A stretch of 64,000 nucleotides of DNA from the NCBI GenBank assembly GCA_036321795.1, contig JAWQCY010000001.1, forward strand, positions 124,001-188,000, written 5' to 3'. Shown here one piece after another: positions 17,201-25,137 of this stretch (the first letter of the stretch is position 1; each line of letters begins with the position of its first letter). A program made the position numbers and the translations under genes. The DNA is from CAKVON01 sp902475665. Lineage in GTDB: Bacteria; Actinomycetota; Coriobacteriia; Coriobacteriales; Atopobiaceae. A model generated the notes under the pieces. It did no database searches and was not told the origin of the DNA. It saw only the letters and a list, made by a program, of their open reading frames with translations.

Positions 17201-17602
17201 ACGTCGGACAAGGTGAAGATCGTCCGCATCAAGCAGGGCAGCGACTTCGAGGTTTACGTGAACGGCACCGGCAAGGGAACGATGGACTACTCGATCAGCT
17301 ATATGGGCGCAGACGGCAAGTTCACGGACGAGAGGTCCTTCTCTGGCGTCCCCGTAAGCAAGGGCGCCCTCATCCAGTCGAGCACCGCGCAAACGGACAG
17401 CACGACCCTCGACATCGACAGCGACGGCGATGGTGTGGTCGACGAGCGCTGGCGGACCACGGCGACGGGTTCCGTCACCAAGGTGGCCCCGTCCGATGTG
17501 GCCGCGCACCGTATGACGGCGCTCGTGGTGGGGGTCGGCACGCTCACCCTGCTTGTGGGCGTAGTCGAGTATCGCCTGCGTCGCCGCCGCGCGTGCGCTT
17601 GA
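14282..17602 (+). CDS. Surface M4 (thermolysin-type) metalloprotease fused to a VWA domain
   Basis: A 1106-aa membrane-anchored protein. An N-terminal helix (14-36) is followed by an FTP/PepSY-like propeptide (YYRFAERSAGVPVLGRSVTV) and an M4 catalytic domain with H405-E-F-T-H409, the third zinc ligand in GEGISDVMG, and the distal catalytic His region DGATVVSHTAYLIW. A VWA domain with an intact MIDAS follows: D741-T-S-G-S, a Thr in STNIEDAL and LMSDGMPN. A C-terminal helix (ALVVGVGTLTLLVGVVEY) ends in RRRRACA. Both catalytic and adhesive metal sites look functional. The start is ATG 14282 with GGAGG 5 nt upstream. The substrate is unknown; an extracellular matrix or mucin target would fit. Confidence 0.85.
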   Translation: MLDNNDTPKPRGHKARLVALFALLAMLAAGAGMVLALLHPWAPMPGDDSDPTKVAQAAARGVSASGGSYKSYELGGFEARVTDEDDARRVVEALGSSLGMSNASSQLADPVTNVVGDTSYYRFAERSAGVPVLGRSVTVSATNGTVDGIAGNATDVREKDAKPTVSQEGAAAAINDYAKKELGATGDASVDELGDDDLVWWTFDVDEPMLAWHTTATIPGAGPYEVVVGARDAKVLSCAYGIDEVTLPGVSGDVNIDVDDYSGDGRKTKLVSTLYRDSDHEVKAAVKTTKAGSNKVQDWYPTDESTTRSVMAGEKSRASKQGVSAIAAMNKATAFYRNVLGRSSYDGQGAPLTVYTDIYNYPGQMIESSANAAWNGGYGCFYITRAGTGKNGENVFAGMTDVMGHEFTHAVISSEVDGSLSGVEGTALGEGISDVMGMCARRHDESASTAPSWVMGGVDRDAKIARKQKSWFDRANNVQHYQYATYDELKEAIDANEDGVDCHDGATVVSHTAYLIWQKWSAGGDATDLRYTDQIAELFYRSILNMARDSDFEQWGQSLRNAAASMEKDGSITAGQKSVVDEVLNQQGISAYGASACYVVRGDADLTVHTVTGRPYGLYRVSFEATDGSVEAPEPVEVRVGPAGPAGLIPLTLKGSDFRSGVVYDMKIEDLSGTGRHVPVHKTIVFLPNVLDLPDSQPGEVFSDIEGFNARVDVYTPFGEPVNYEQPKKVDSDAKVVLALDTSGSMEGDPYQAVSNAVEKFAGVAQVNKLPVGVVTFSDEAIEQLTPDSYDYVRLCGILPSQKAVGSTNIEDALKKSAKMLEGAKGSKAIVLMSDGMPNCGKQDAELVEYANELKREGITLYTVGFFNDLIGSELSSAQGLMERLASDDYHFEATSGNVEEFFAQIAEQLSGTRYTLIRVACPVDVTVVSDGEVLSSASDQTLTSSFGSVTLTSVGDGSTSESSQADGGDESDTSDKVKIVRIKQGSDFEVYVNGTGKGTMDYSISYMGADGKFTDERSFSGVPVSKGALIQSSTAQTDSTTLDIDSDGDGVVDERWRTTATGSVTKVAPSDVAAHRMTALVVGVGTLTLLVGVVEYRLRRRRACA

Positions 17603-17648
17603 TGCGTGTAGCATTGAACGAATCGACTCGCGAGAAAGGGGGAGGGGC

Positions 17649-18380
17649 ATGGCCTCTGGGGAAGTAGTGCATGGGGGCGTGTTTCTCACCCTCGAGGGCA
17701 TCGACGGCTGCGGCAAGACCACGCAGGTCGCGCGCCTGTGTGACGAGCTTGCGGGTCGCGGCCTCGATGTGGTTCGCCTGCGCGAGCCCGGCGGCACGCC
17801 CATTTCCGAGAAGGTCCGCGCCCTGCTGCTCGATCCCGACAACGACGAGATGAGCGACGAGTGCGAGCTGCTCCTGTACGAGGCGGCCCGCGCGCAGCTC
17901 GTCCGCCAGGTGGTCGAGCCCGCCCTCGCGGCAGGTTCCGTCGTCGTGTGCGACCGCTTCTTCGACTCGACCTTCGCCTACCAGGCGGGTGGTCGCGGCA
18001 TCGACGAGGACGTGGTTTTGCGCGCCAACGTGCTCGGCTCGTGCGGCGTCGACCCCGACGTGACCATCCTTCTGGACCTCGACCCCGACGAGGCCTTCGC
18101 GCGTGCCACCGCCGGCGGCGCCGACCGCATGGAGGCCGCTGGCCTCGCCTTCCAGCGTCGCGTGCGCGAGGGCTACCGCCGCGTGGCCGAGCTGGCTCCC
18201 GACCGCGTGCGCGTGGTCGACGCGACCGGCACCCCCGACCAGGTGACCTCCCGCATCCTCGAGGCGCTGGACAGCGAGCTCGCGGCACTTCTCGGCCATG
18301 ACGCGACCTGCCTGAACGAGGGATGTGCCGACGAGAGGCGCGCTGGCGAGAAGTGCGACGGCGGAGAGGGGCGTGGCTAG
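17649..18380 (+). CDS. tmk: Thymidylate kinase
   Basis: A 243-aa cytoplasmic kinase that converts dTMP + ATP to dTDP. The P-loop is EGIDGCGKTTQ, followed by the dTMP-binding REPGGTPISE segment, CDRFFDSTFAYQAGGRG (DRY/lid region) and LDLDPDEAFAR. It is about 30 residues longer than usual, with a Cys/Gly/Glu-rich C-terminus (DERRAGEKCDGGEG) of unknown role. It leads the tmk-holB-yaaT cluster, an arrangement also seen in Bacillus. A ribosome site (AAAGGGGGAGG) precedes the ATG. Confidence 0.93.
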   Translation: MASGEVVHGGVFLTLEGIDGCGKTTQVARLCDELAGRGLDVVRLREPGGTPISEKVRALLLDPDNDEMSDECELLLYEAARAQLVRQVVEPALAAGSVVVCDRFFDSTFAYQAGGRGIDEDVVLRANVLGSCGVDPDVTILLDLDPDEAFARATAGGADRMEAAGLAFQRRVREGYRRVAELAPDRVRVVDATGTPDQVTSRILEALDSELAALLGHDATCLNEGCADERRAGEKCDGGEGRG

Positions 18381-18381
18381 C

Positions 18382-19650
18382 ATGGGGGTCCAGGCGTCCG
18401 CCATCCCGGCGCTCGACGGCATCGTGGGCCAGCCCCGCGCGAGGGCCTTCCTGGAGGCCGCCGTGCGCGAGGGGAGGCTCTCGCATGCGTACCTGTTCGT
18501 GGGTGCGGCAGGAAGCGGCATCGAGCGCGCCGCCCGTGCGCTGGCCAAGTGCGTCGTGTGCCCGCAGGCCGGCGACAACACCTGCGAGGAGTGCCTGCGC
18601 GTGGAGCACGGCACCCATCCCGACGTGCACTTCTACGAGCCCGCGAGTGCCGTGGGCTACATGATGGACCAGGTCCGCGAGATCATCTCGGACGCGCAGC
18701 TGACGTCGGTGCGCTCGGACGCGAAGGTCTACGTCATCCAGCATGCCGAGCGCCTGCGCTCCAACTGCGCGAACGCACTTCTCAAGACGATCGAGGAGCC
18801 GCCGGCGGGTGTCGTCTTCGTGCTTTTGGCCAACTCGGCCGACGCGGTCCTGCCCACGATCGTCTCGCGCTGCCAGGTCGTGCCCTTCCGCGTGATCTCG
18901 CCCGACGCCGCCGCGGCGGACGTTGCGCGCGACACCGGGGCGTCCGAGGCCGACTCGCGCATCGCCCTCAACGTCTGTGGCTCGTACGAGCGCGCCTGCG
19001 AGTGGCTGTGCGAGCCCGAGCCGCTGCAGAGCCGCCAGGCCATGGAGGACGAGATCTTCGAGCACGAGCAGAGCAAGAAGAAGCGCAGGTCGAAGACGGC
19101 AAAACCCAAGCAGGCCAAGACCTGCCTGCGTACCCGCCGCCAGGCCCGCCTGGAGGCGTTCCGTGCCATCGGGTCGCTTGGCCGGGCCGACTCCTGGGAG
19201 GTGCTCAAGGCCGCCGACCGCGTGTGCGAGTGCGTCGTGCGCGGCAAGGACGATCGCGAGCTCGACGAGCGGTATGAGAAGATGCTGACTGATCGTAAGG
19301 CTGACTACTTGAGTGCCAAGGCTAGCAAGGACCTCGTGGAGTCGCGCAAGCGCGAGTTCGCGGCCCGTGAGCGTTCGGCTATGATGGAAGTCCTTGCGGC
19401 AACGGAATCCCTGCTAAGGGACGTGCTCGTCCTTCAGGAGGGCGCCGTGGCGCCGCTCGTCAACACCGACCAGACCGCCCTCGTCGAGCGCCTCGCGCGC
19501 GAATCGACGGCGGCGGGCACCCTTGCCGCCATCCGCCACGTCTCGTCCGCGGTCGACGACATCAGGCGTAACGCCACACCCCAACTGGCCCTCGAGGCCA
19601 TGCTCTTGTCCGTCAAGGAGGACCTCACATGCCCACCGTCATCCCGGTGA
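18382..19650 (+). CDS. holB: DNA polymerase III, delta' subunit
   Basis: A 422-aa clamp-loader AAA+ subunit. IVGQPRARAFLEAAVREGRLSHAYLF opens the domain. The Walker A position reads GAAGSGIE, without the lysine, as expected for delta', which does not hydrolyse ATP. A zinc-binding CVVCPQAGDNTCEECLRVEHG segment follows, then NALLKTIEEPP with the Lys of sensor 1 and the SRC motif (IVSRCQVVPF). A basic insert, KKKRRSKTAKPKQAK near 230, is unusual. ATG 18382 directly follows the tmk stop; GTG 18373 is an alternative. Its 3' end overlaps yaaT by 22 nt. Confidence 0.9.
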   Translation: MGVQASAIPALDGIVGQPRARAFLEAAVREGRLSHAYLFVGAAGSGIERAARALAKCVVCPQAGDNTCEECLRVEHGTHPDVHFYEPASAVGYMMDQVREIISDAQLTSVRSDAKVYVIQHAERLRSNCANALLKTIEEPPAGVVFVLLANSADAVLPTIVSRCQVVPFRVISPDAAAADVARDTGASEADSRIALNVCGSYERACEWLCEPEPLQSRQAMEDEIFEHEQSKKKRRSKTAKPKQAKTCLRTRRQARLEAFRAIGSLGRADSWEVLKAADRVCECVVRGKDDRELDERYEKMLTDRKADYLSAKASKDLVESRKREFAARERSAMMEVLAATESLLRDVLVLQEGAVAPLVNTDQTALVERLARESTAAGTLAAIRHVSSAVDDIRRNATPQLALEAMLLSVKEDLTCPPSSR

Positions 19651-21290
19651 AGTTTGCATATTCGGCCTATGACCTGTGGTTCGATCCCAAGGCCACTGGT
19701 GCCCAGGCCGCCGACCACGTGATCGTCAAGACCGAGCGCGGCGTCGAGATCGGCCTCGCCACGCGCGATGCCTTCGAGGTCACGCCCGAGGAGCTGGGCG
19801 ACACGACCGCCTCCGGCCGCCTCGCGCCCGTCCTGCGCGTGGCCACCGCGTCCGACCTCGAGCAGGCCGACAACCTCGCCATCAAGGGCGAGCAGGCACT
19901 GCCCACCTTCCGCCGTCTTGTCGACAAGTCCGGCCTGGACATGAAGCCCGTCGGCGTCGAGTACCTCTTCGATGGCGAGAAGGTCGTGTGCTACTTCTCG
20001 GCGGAGGAGCGCGTCGACTTCCGCCAGCTCGTGCGCGACCTGTCCCACGAGTTGCACGCCCGCATCGACATGCGCCAGATCGGCGTGCGTGAGGAGGCCG
20101 CCATCGTGGGCGGCTACGCGCACTGCGGCCAGGAGCTGTGCTGCGCGCGCTTCGGCAACCAGTTCGAGCCCGTCTCGATCCGTATGGCCAAGGAGCAGGA
20201 CCTGCCCCTCAACTCCACCAAGATCAGCGGCGCGTGCGGCCGACTCATGTGCTGCCTGCGCTACGAGTTCGAGGCCTATCGCGACTTCAAGCAGCGCGCG
20301 CCCAAGAAGAACGCCGTGATCGACACCCCGCTCGGCAAGGCCAAGATTGTCGAGTACGACACCCCCAAGGAGCAGCTGTGCCTGCGCCTGGAGAGCGGCA
20401 AGCAGATCCGCGTGCCCCTCGCCGAGATGGAGGCGTCGCCCGCCGCCTGCAAGAAGTCCGAGGACCTGGGTTGCCCCTGCCGCCCCGACACGGTCCTGCG
20501 CTCCACCCTCGACAAGATCCTGACGCCCGAGATCCAGATGGCCCTGGCCGAGCTCGACCGCAAGAACGGCGTCCTGCCGCAGGAGACCTTCGACGAGTCC
20601 GACCTGTTCGTCGAGACCTCGCGCAAGCGCCGCCGCAAGTCCAACAAGGCAAAGGATGCCGAGAAGAACGCCGCCCCCGACGACTCGCAGGCCTCCGGCG
20701 AGCCGCGTCGCACGCGTCGTCGCGGCAAGGCCGCCGTCGCGGCCGACGGTGCGAACGATGCCGGCGGCGAGGGTGAGCCCAAGCCCAAGGCCAAGCGCCG
20801 CCGCACCCGCCGTCCCTCCCAGGCCTCCCAGCAGTCCGACGAGCGTCGCGACCAGCGCACGGCCGAGGCTGCCGACGCACCCGCCAACGGCACCCGTCGT
20901 CGTCGCCACCACCGCGCCGATGGCACGGCGGCAGACGCCGGCAAGGCCGTCGGCTCCAACGGCTCCGCCAAGTCGGACGCCTCCGGCAAGGCCAACAACC
21001 CCGGCAAGTCCGGCGAGCCCAAGCAGCAGCATGGCATGCGCCGTCGTCGTCGCCCGGGCGACAAGGGCGGCAACGGCAACGGTAACGGCGCACCAAAGCA
21101 GGACAACGCCCAGCGCAGTCAGGGCCACCAGGCACCCGCGCCGTCCCAGGGCAACGGCAAGCCCGAGTCCGCCGATGGCGCCGCCCCCAAGCGTCGCCGT
21201 CGTCACCGTGGTGGCCGCGGTCGCGGCAAGGGTGGCAACGGCGGCGCCGCCGGCCAGGGCGGCAATGGCGGCGCGCCTTCCGCCGAGTAG
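19629..21290 (+). CDS. PSP1-domain protein, YaaT/RicT family
   Basis: A 553-aa protein. The first 300 residues are the PSP1 domain of YaaT/RicT, including the cysteine motifs CGQELCCARF and CGRLMCCLRYEFEA that bind an Fe-S cluster in B. subtilis RicT and a further CKKSEDLGCPC. In Bacillus, RicT works with RicA/RicF in RNA maturation and developmental control; RicA and RicF are not seen here. The last 240 residues are low-complexity Arg/Lys/Gly/Asn repeats (TRRRRHHR, GGRGRGKGGNGG), resembling an RNA-binding tail. The start overlaps the 3' end of holB. Confidence 0.88.
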   Translation: MPTVIPVKFAYSAYDLWFDPKATGAQAADHVIVKTERGVEIGLATRDAFEVTPEELGDTTASGRLAPVLRVATASDLEQADNLAIKGEQALPTFRRLVDKSGLDMKPVGVEYLFDGEKVVCYFSAEERVDFRQLVRDLSHELHARIDMRQIGVREEAAIVGGYAHCGQELCCARFGNQFEPVSIRMAKEQDLPLNSTKISGACGRLMCCLRYEFEAYRDFKQRAPKKNAVIDTPLGKAKIVEYDTPKEQLCLRLESGKQIRVPLAEMEASPAACKKSEDLGCPCRPDTVLRSTLDKILTPEIQMALAELDRKNGVLPQETFDESDLFVETSRKRRRKSNKAKDAEKNAAPDDSQASGEPRRTRRRGKAAVAADGANDAGGEGEPKPKAKRRRTRRPSQASQQSDERRDQRTAEAADAPANGTRRRRHHRADGTAADAGKAVGSNGSAKSDASGKANNPGKSGEPKQQHGMRRRRRPGDKGGNGNGNGAPKQDNAQRSQGHQAPAPSQGNGKPESADGAAPKRRRRHRGGRGRGKGGNGGAAGQGGNGGAPSAE

Positions 21291-21345
21291 GCCCTCCCGT
21301 CCCGCGTGGGATACGGGGTCGACGTGCGGCGCCGTGCCTCTCGAC

Positions 21346-21359
21346 GCACTTCTCAACAG
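21346..21359 (+). repeat. Copy of dispersed GCACTTCTCGRCAG motif
   Basis: GCACTTCTCAACAG, a 13/14 match to the consensus, lies between the yaaT stop and the bidirectional terminator. Confidence 0.5.
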
Positions 21360-21361
21360 AT

Positions 21362-21414
21362 AGCGGACAACCCGTCGGCGACCGTGGGGCCCGCCGGCGG
21401 GTTGTCCGCTTTCG
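21362..21414 (+). terminator. Bidirectional terminator between yaaT and dtd
   Basis: A long perfect stem, AGCGGACAACCCG (21362-21374) and CGGGTTGTCCGCT (21398-21410), followed by TTT. It lies between convergent genes and could serve both. Confidence 0.8.
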
Positions 21415-21439
21415 TGCGTTGGTGTCGGGACCGACGCGC

Positions 21440-21910
21440 CTATCTGGCGCCGTCGCCCGTGATGCCCAGCTCGTCGGTGTCCAGCCAGATGGTGACGGGG
21501 CCGTCGTTGAGCAGCTCGACCTTCATGTCGGCGGCAAACACGCCGCGCCCGACGTGCCTCACGTCCTTCTCGGCCAGCTCGCAGAACCGCTCGTAGAGCT
21601 CGCTGGCGAGGGCGGGCTTGGCCGCGTCCGTGAACGAGGGTCGGTTGCCGCGGCGGCAGTTGGCGTACAGCGTGAACTGGCTCACCACCAGCACCTCGCC
21701 GTCGACGTCTGCCAGCGAGAGGTTCATCTTCCCGTCGGGGTCGTCAAACACGCGCAGTCGGCTGACCTTGCCCCACAGCTTGGCCGCGACCTCGGGCGTG
21801 TCGTCGGGGCCCACGCCCAGCAGGACGAGGAAGCCGCGGCCGCACGAGCCGGTCACCTGACCGTCGACGGTGACGCTCGCGTGGGTCACACGCTGCAGCA
21901 ACGCTCGCAT
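21440..21910 (-). CDS. dtd: D-aminoacyl-tRNA deacylase
   Basis: A 156-aa cytoplasmic proofreading enzyme that hydrolyses D-amino acids from mischarged tRNA. MRALLQRVTHASVTVDG opens the fold, LVVSQFTLYANCRRGNRPSF contains the SQFTL motif, and NDGPVTIWLDT carries the cross-subunit Gly-Pro motif. The length is normal (about 150 aa). The ribosome site GGGAGG is 5 nt before the ATG. It is the second gene of an operon, starting 11 nt after the M32 peptidase stop. Confidence 0.93.
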   Translation of the reverse strand: MRALLQRVTHASVTVDGQVTGSCGRGFLVLLGVGPDDTPEVAAKLWGKVSRLRVFDDPDGKMNLSLADVDGEVLVVSQFTLYANCRRGNRPSFTDAAKPALASELYERFCELAEKDVRHVGRGVFAADMKVELLNDGPVTIWLDTDELGITGDGAR

Positions 21911-21921
21911 TCGCACCTCCC

Positions 21922-23436
21922 TTACAGGCCGTAGATGGCCGAGAACTTGCGGGTGAGGTAGTCGGTGTAGTGCGTCGGGTCGAAGGGCGCGCCGCATGCC
22001 GACTCCACCAGCTCCGCGGGGTCCATCGAGCGGCCCCGGCGCCAGATGCGACTGCCCAGCCACTCGCGGATGGGTGCCAGCTCTGCTCGTGCGACCAGGC
22101 CGTCGAAGTCCATGCCCTCCTCGACCATGCGGTCGTGGAACTGCGCGCCGTAGGCGCTGCCCAGGGCGTAGGTGGGGAAGTAGCCGATCGAGCCGTCCGC
22201 CCAGTGGGTGTCCTGCAGGCAGCCGAGCGTGTGGTTGGGGACCTCGATGCCCAGGTAGCGGCGGTAGCCGTCGGCCCACAGGCCCGGGACGTCGGCCGCG
22301 GTCGCCTCTCCCGAGAAGAGCTTCTGCTCGATCTCGTAGCGGACCAGGATGTGCAGCGGGTAGGTCAGCTCGTCGGCCTCGGTGCGCACCAGCGACGGCT
22401 CGGCGCGGTTGCAGGCCAGGTACAGGTCGTGCTCGCTCACGCCGTCGAAGCGACCCGGGAAGCGCTTGCCCAGAAGTGACAGCAGCTGGCCGGCAAACGC
22501 CTCGCTGCGGCCGACGTAGTTCTCGAAGAAGCGCGACTGCGCCTCGTGGATGCCCATCGAGGTGCCGCCGCGCAGGCAGTTGTAGTCGTAGGCGGGGTCG
22601 ACGCCCTGCTCGTACAGCGCATGCCCGCCCTCGTGCAGCATCGAGAAGACGTTGCTCATGACGTCGTCCTCATACACGTGGCTCGCGATGAAGGCATGCC
22701 CGCTCGAGACCGAGTCGCTGAAGGGGTGCTCGGTGCGCGCCAGCACCAGCGCGTCCATGTCCAGCCCCTCGAGCTCGACGATGTCACGGGCGAGCCTCCA
22801 CTGGTCCCCGTCGTCGAACGTGCCCTCGATGCAGGAGCGGTCGGGCTGCCAGCCGCGCTCGCGGATCTGTGCGACCAGGGGCACGACGCACTCGCGCACG
22901 GCGTCGAAGAACCTGTCGTAGAACGCGCGCGAGGTGCCGGGCTCGAACTCGTCCAGCCACACGTCGTACGGGTCGCGCGACGGGTCCTTGTAGCCCGCGA
23001 TCGTGCGCATGGAGTCGACGACGCGCTGCAGGTACGGCTCGAAGCTCTCCCAGTCGTTCGCGGGCTTGGCACGGTGCCACACGTCGGCCGACTCGACGGT
23101 CAGCCTCGTGAAGTCGGCGGCAACCTCGGCCGGGACGTTCGTCTCGCGCGCGCGGTCGCGACCGAGCACGCGCAGGCGGGCGCGCAGGGTCTCGTCCAGC
23201 CCCTCGGCCTTGCCGAGCCTGCCGAGAAGTGCGCCGAGCTCGTCGGAGCACAGAAGCTCGTGGTGGGCGCCGTCGAGCGTGGCCAGCGCCTCGCCGCGTG
23301 CGGGCGCGCCCTTGCGCGGGTCGACGGTGGCGCCGTTGAACATGATGTCGGTGATCGCGTAGCCGAGCGAGAACATGCGCCTCTCGATGTCGTCGAGCTC
23401 GCGAAGGTCTTGGGTGGTCTGTTCGGTCTGAGCCAT
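21922..23436 (-). CDS. M32 family metallocarboxypeptidase (Taq type)
   Basis: A 504-aa mostly helical zinc carboxypeptidase that removes C-terminal residues. The zinc motif HEGGHALYEQG (HExxH) is followed by RGGTSMGIHEAQSRFFEN with the third ligand Glu, and NRAEPSLVRTEADELTYPLHI is typical of the family. The start is ATG 23436, preceded by AAGGTG on the minus strand; ORF sequence further upstream runs into the divergent nagA gene. It is probably cytoplasmic because no signal peptide is seen. It is transcribed with dtd. Confidence 0.9.
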   Translation of the reverse strand: MAQTEQTTQDLRELDDIERRMFSLGYAITDIMFNGATVDPRKGAPARGEALATLDGAHHELLCSDELGALLGRLGKAEGLDETLRARLRVLGRDRARETNVPAEVAADFTRLTVESADVWHRAKPANDWESFEPYLQRVVDSMRTIAGYKDPSRDPYDVWLDEFEPGTSRAFYDRFFDAVRECVVPLVAQIRERGWQPDRSCIEGTFDDGDQWRLARDIVELEGLDMDALVLARTEHPFSDSVSSGHAFIASHVYEDDVMSNVFSMLHEGGHALYEQGVDPAYDYNCLRGGTSMGIHEAQSRFFENYVGRSEAFAGQLLSLLGKRFPGRFDGVSEHDLYLACNRAEPSLVRTEADELTYPLHILVRYEIEQKLFSGEATAADVPGLWADGYRRYLGIEVPNHTLGCLQDTHWADGSIGYFPTYALGSAYGAQFHDRMVEEGMDFDGLVARAELAPIREWLGSRIWRRGRSMDPAELVESACGAPFDPTHYTDYLTRKFSAIYGL

Positions 23437-23618
23437 GTCCGCACCTTTCGTTGTCGGTGTCGTCGCGGCCCGCGAGGTGCGTGGCCGCCGTGCCGTGTGA
23501 CGAACTTGAGTGTAACGAGTGCCACGTGGATGCGCGATACTGGTGCGGGGTTGCCCGCGACGGACGGCCCCGGTTGCCGCGCGAGGGCGCTGCAAGCCTC
23601 CTAGAAGGGAATGCCGCC

Positions 23619-24815
23619 ATGCCGAACGAGTCCGCCCCCACACCCAGCTTTGCCATCAAGGCCGATCGCTTCGTCTTGCCCGGCGGCCTGTTTGGCCCTG
23701 GCTACCTGCCGGTCGTCGAGGGGACCTTCGGGGTCTTCTCGACCGAGGCGCCCGAGGGCCTCGAGGTCGTCGACCGCACGGGCAGCTGGGTCGCGCCCGG
23801 CTACGTCGACACCCACATCCACGGCTACGTCGGCCATGACGTCATGGATTGCGACGCCGCCGGCGTCGACGCCGCCTCGCTCGAGCTTGCCCGTCGCGGC
23901 ACCACCTCGTGGACGCCCACGACCCTGACCCAGCCCGTCGACCAGATCGAGGCCGCCTGCGCCAGCGTCGCCGAGGCCGCCGAGGGCCGTCCGCGCGACT
24001 TTCCGGGCGCGCGCGTCCAGGGCATCTTCCTGGAGGGGCCGTTCTTCACCCAGAGGCACGCCGGCGCGCAGAACCCCGCCAACATGTGCGACCCGAGCAT
24101 CGAGCTTCTGTGCCGCTGGCAGCAGGCCGCGCACGGCCTGATCTGTGAGAGCTCTCTCGCCCCCGAGCGCGACGGCAGCGCCGAGTACTGCGCCGAGGCC
24201 GAGCGCCTGGGCGTCACGTGCGCCCTGGGCCACTCCGATGCCACCTACGAGCAGGGCATGGCCGCCGTCGCCGGCGGCGCCACCGTGTTCGTCCACACCT
24301 ACAACGGCATGAGCGGCCACCACCACCGCGCCCCCGGCCTTCTCACCTGCGCCATGACGAGCGAGGGCACCTATGCCGAGATCATCTGCGACGGCATGCA
24401 CGTCGACCCCTGCGCCGTGGCCGCGGTCGTGCGCGCCAAGGGTTGGGAGCACACCGTGCTCGTCTCCGACTGCCTGGGCTGCGCCGGCATGCCCGACGGC
24501 GACTACAGGCTGGGCGACCTTCCCGTCAGGCTCGCCGACGGCCTTGCCCGCCTGGTTACGGAGGACGGCGGCACCGGCAACATCGCCGGCTCCACGCTCA
24601 CGATGGCGCGTGCCGCCAAAAACGTCTTCTCCTGGGGCATCGCCACGGCCGAGCAGGCCATCCGCATGGCCTCCGAGGTCCCGGCGCGCTCCTGCGGCAT
24701 CGATGACGCGTGCGGCTCGATCAAGCCCGGCCGTGACGCCGACTTCAACGTCCTGGCACCCGACCTCAGCCTGCGCGAGACCTACATCGCGGGCCGCCTG
24801 GTGCCCGTCGGCTAG
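23619..24815 (+). CDS. nagA: N-acetylglucosamine-6-phosphate deacetylase
   Basis: A 398-aa amidohydrolase that converts GlcNAc-6-P to glucosamine-6-P and acetate in amino-sugar and cell-wall recycling. GYVDTHIHGYVGHDV holds the first metal His pair, LEGPFFTQRHAGAQNP the metal Glu, and LGHSDATYEQG and VHTYNGMSGHHHRAPG further metal- and substrate-binding His. The catalytic Asp is in LVSDCLGCAGM. AGAAGGGA lies 8 nt before ATG 23619. nagB and a GlcNAc PTS are not nearby. It is divergent from the M32 peptidase with a 182-bp gap. Confidence 0.93.
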   Translation: MPNESAPTPSFAIKADRFVLPGGLFGPGYLPVVEGTFGVFSTEAPEGLEVVDRTGSWVAPGYVDTHIHGYVGHDVMDCDAAGVDAASLELARRGTTSWTPTTLTQPVDQIEAACASVAEAAEGRPRDFPGARVQGIFLEGPFFTQRHAGAQNPANMCDPSIELLCRWQQAAHGLICESSLAPERDGSAEYCAEAERLGVTCALGHSDATYEQGMAAVAGGATVFVHTYNGMSGHHHRAPGLLTCAMTSEGTYAEIICDGMHVDPCAVAAVVRAKGWEHTVLVSDCLGCAGMPDGDYRLGDLPVRLADGLARLVTEDGGTGNIAGSTLTMARAAKNVFSWGIATAEQAIRMASEVPARSCGIDDACGSIKPGRDADFNVLAPDLSLRETYIAGRLVPVG

Positions 24816-24824
24816 CGCGAGCTG

Positions 24825-24833
24825 TGCTATCCT
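24825..24833 (+). promoter_or_regulatory. Extended -10 promoter of the pheST T-box leader
   Basis: TGCTATCCT is a TGn-extended -10 (TG, one base, TATCCT) 10 nt after the nagA stop. The predicted transcript then enters the T-box leader. Confidence 0.5.
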
Positions 24834-24839
24834 AGCCCG

Positions 24840-25118
24840 CAGGCAACGACGGAGAGGCTCGTCTCGTCGCGTTGGCCGGGGACAGAGAGGGGGCCCATCG
24901 GCTGAGAGGCTCCCACCTGGTCTGACGGACGGGGTTCACTCCACCAGCCGCGACCTCAACGCCCTTCTCGGCAGGGAAGGCGCAAGTAGGGAAGCCGTCC
25001 GCCCCACGGAACGGGGCTAACGAGTGGGCGCTCGCGAGAGAAAACGCACGTGCGTCAATCAAGGTGGTACCGCGGTCATTCGCCGTCCTTGGGCAGTTGG
25101 GCTCAGGGACGGCTTTTT
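24840..25118 (+). ncRNA. T-box riboswitch (tRNA-Phe sensing) upstream of pheST
   Basis: The leader contains the conserved T-box sequence AAGGTGGTACCGCGGT (25061-25076) and ends in a terminator (GCCGTCC 25082-25088, GGACGGC 25107-25113, T5). A TTC triplet at 24935-24937 within ACGGGGTTCACTCC is a plausible Phe specifier. Uncharged tRNA-Phe should pair with the specifier and the T-box bulge, favouring the antiterminator and raising pheST expression. A copy of the dispersed CTTCTCGGCAG motif is built into the leader at 24964-24974. The 322-bp gap between nagA and pheS is filled by this element. Confidence 0.9.
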
Positions 25119-25137
25119 GTTTTGGAAGGGGAACCGA

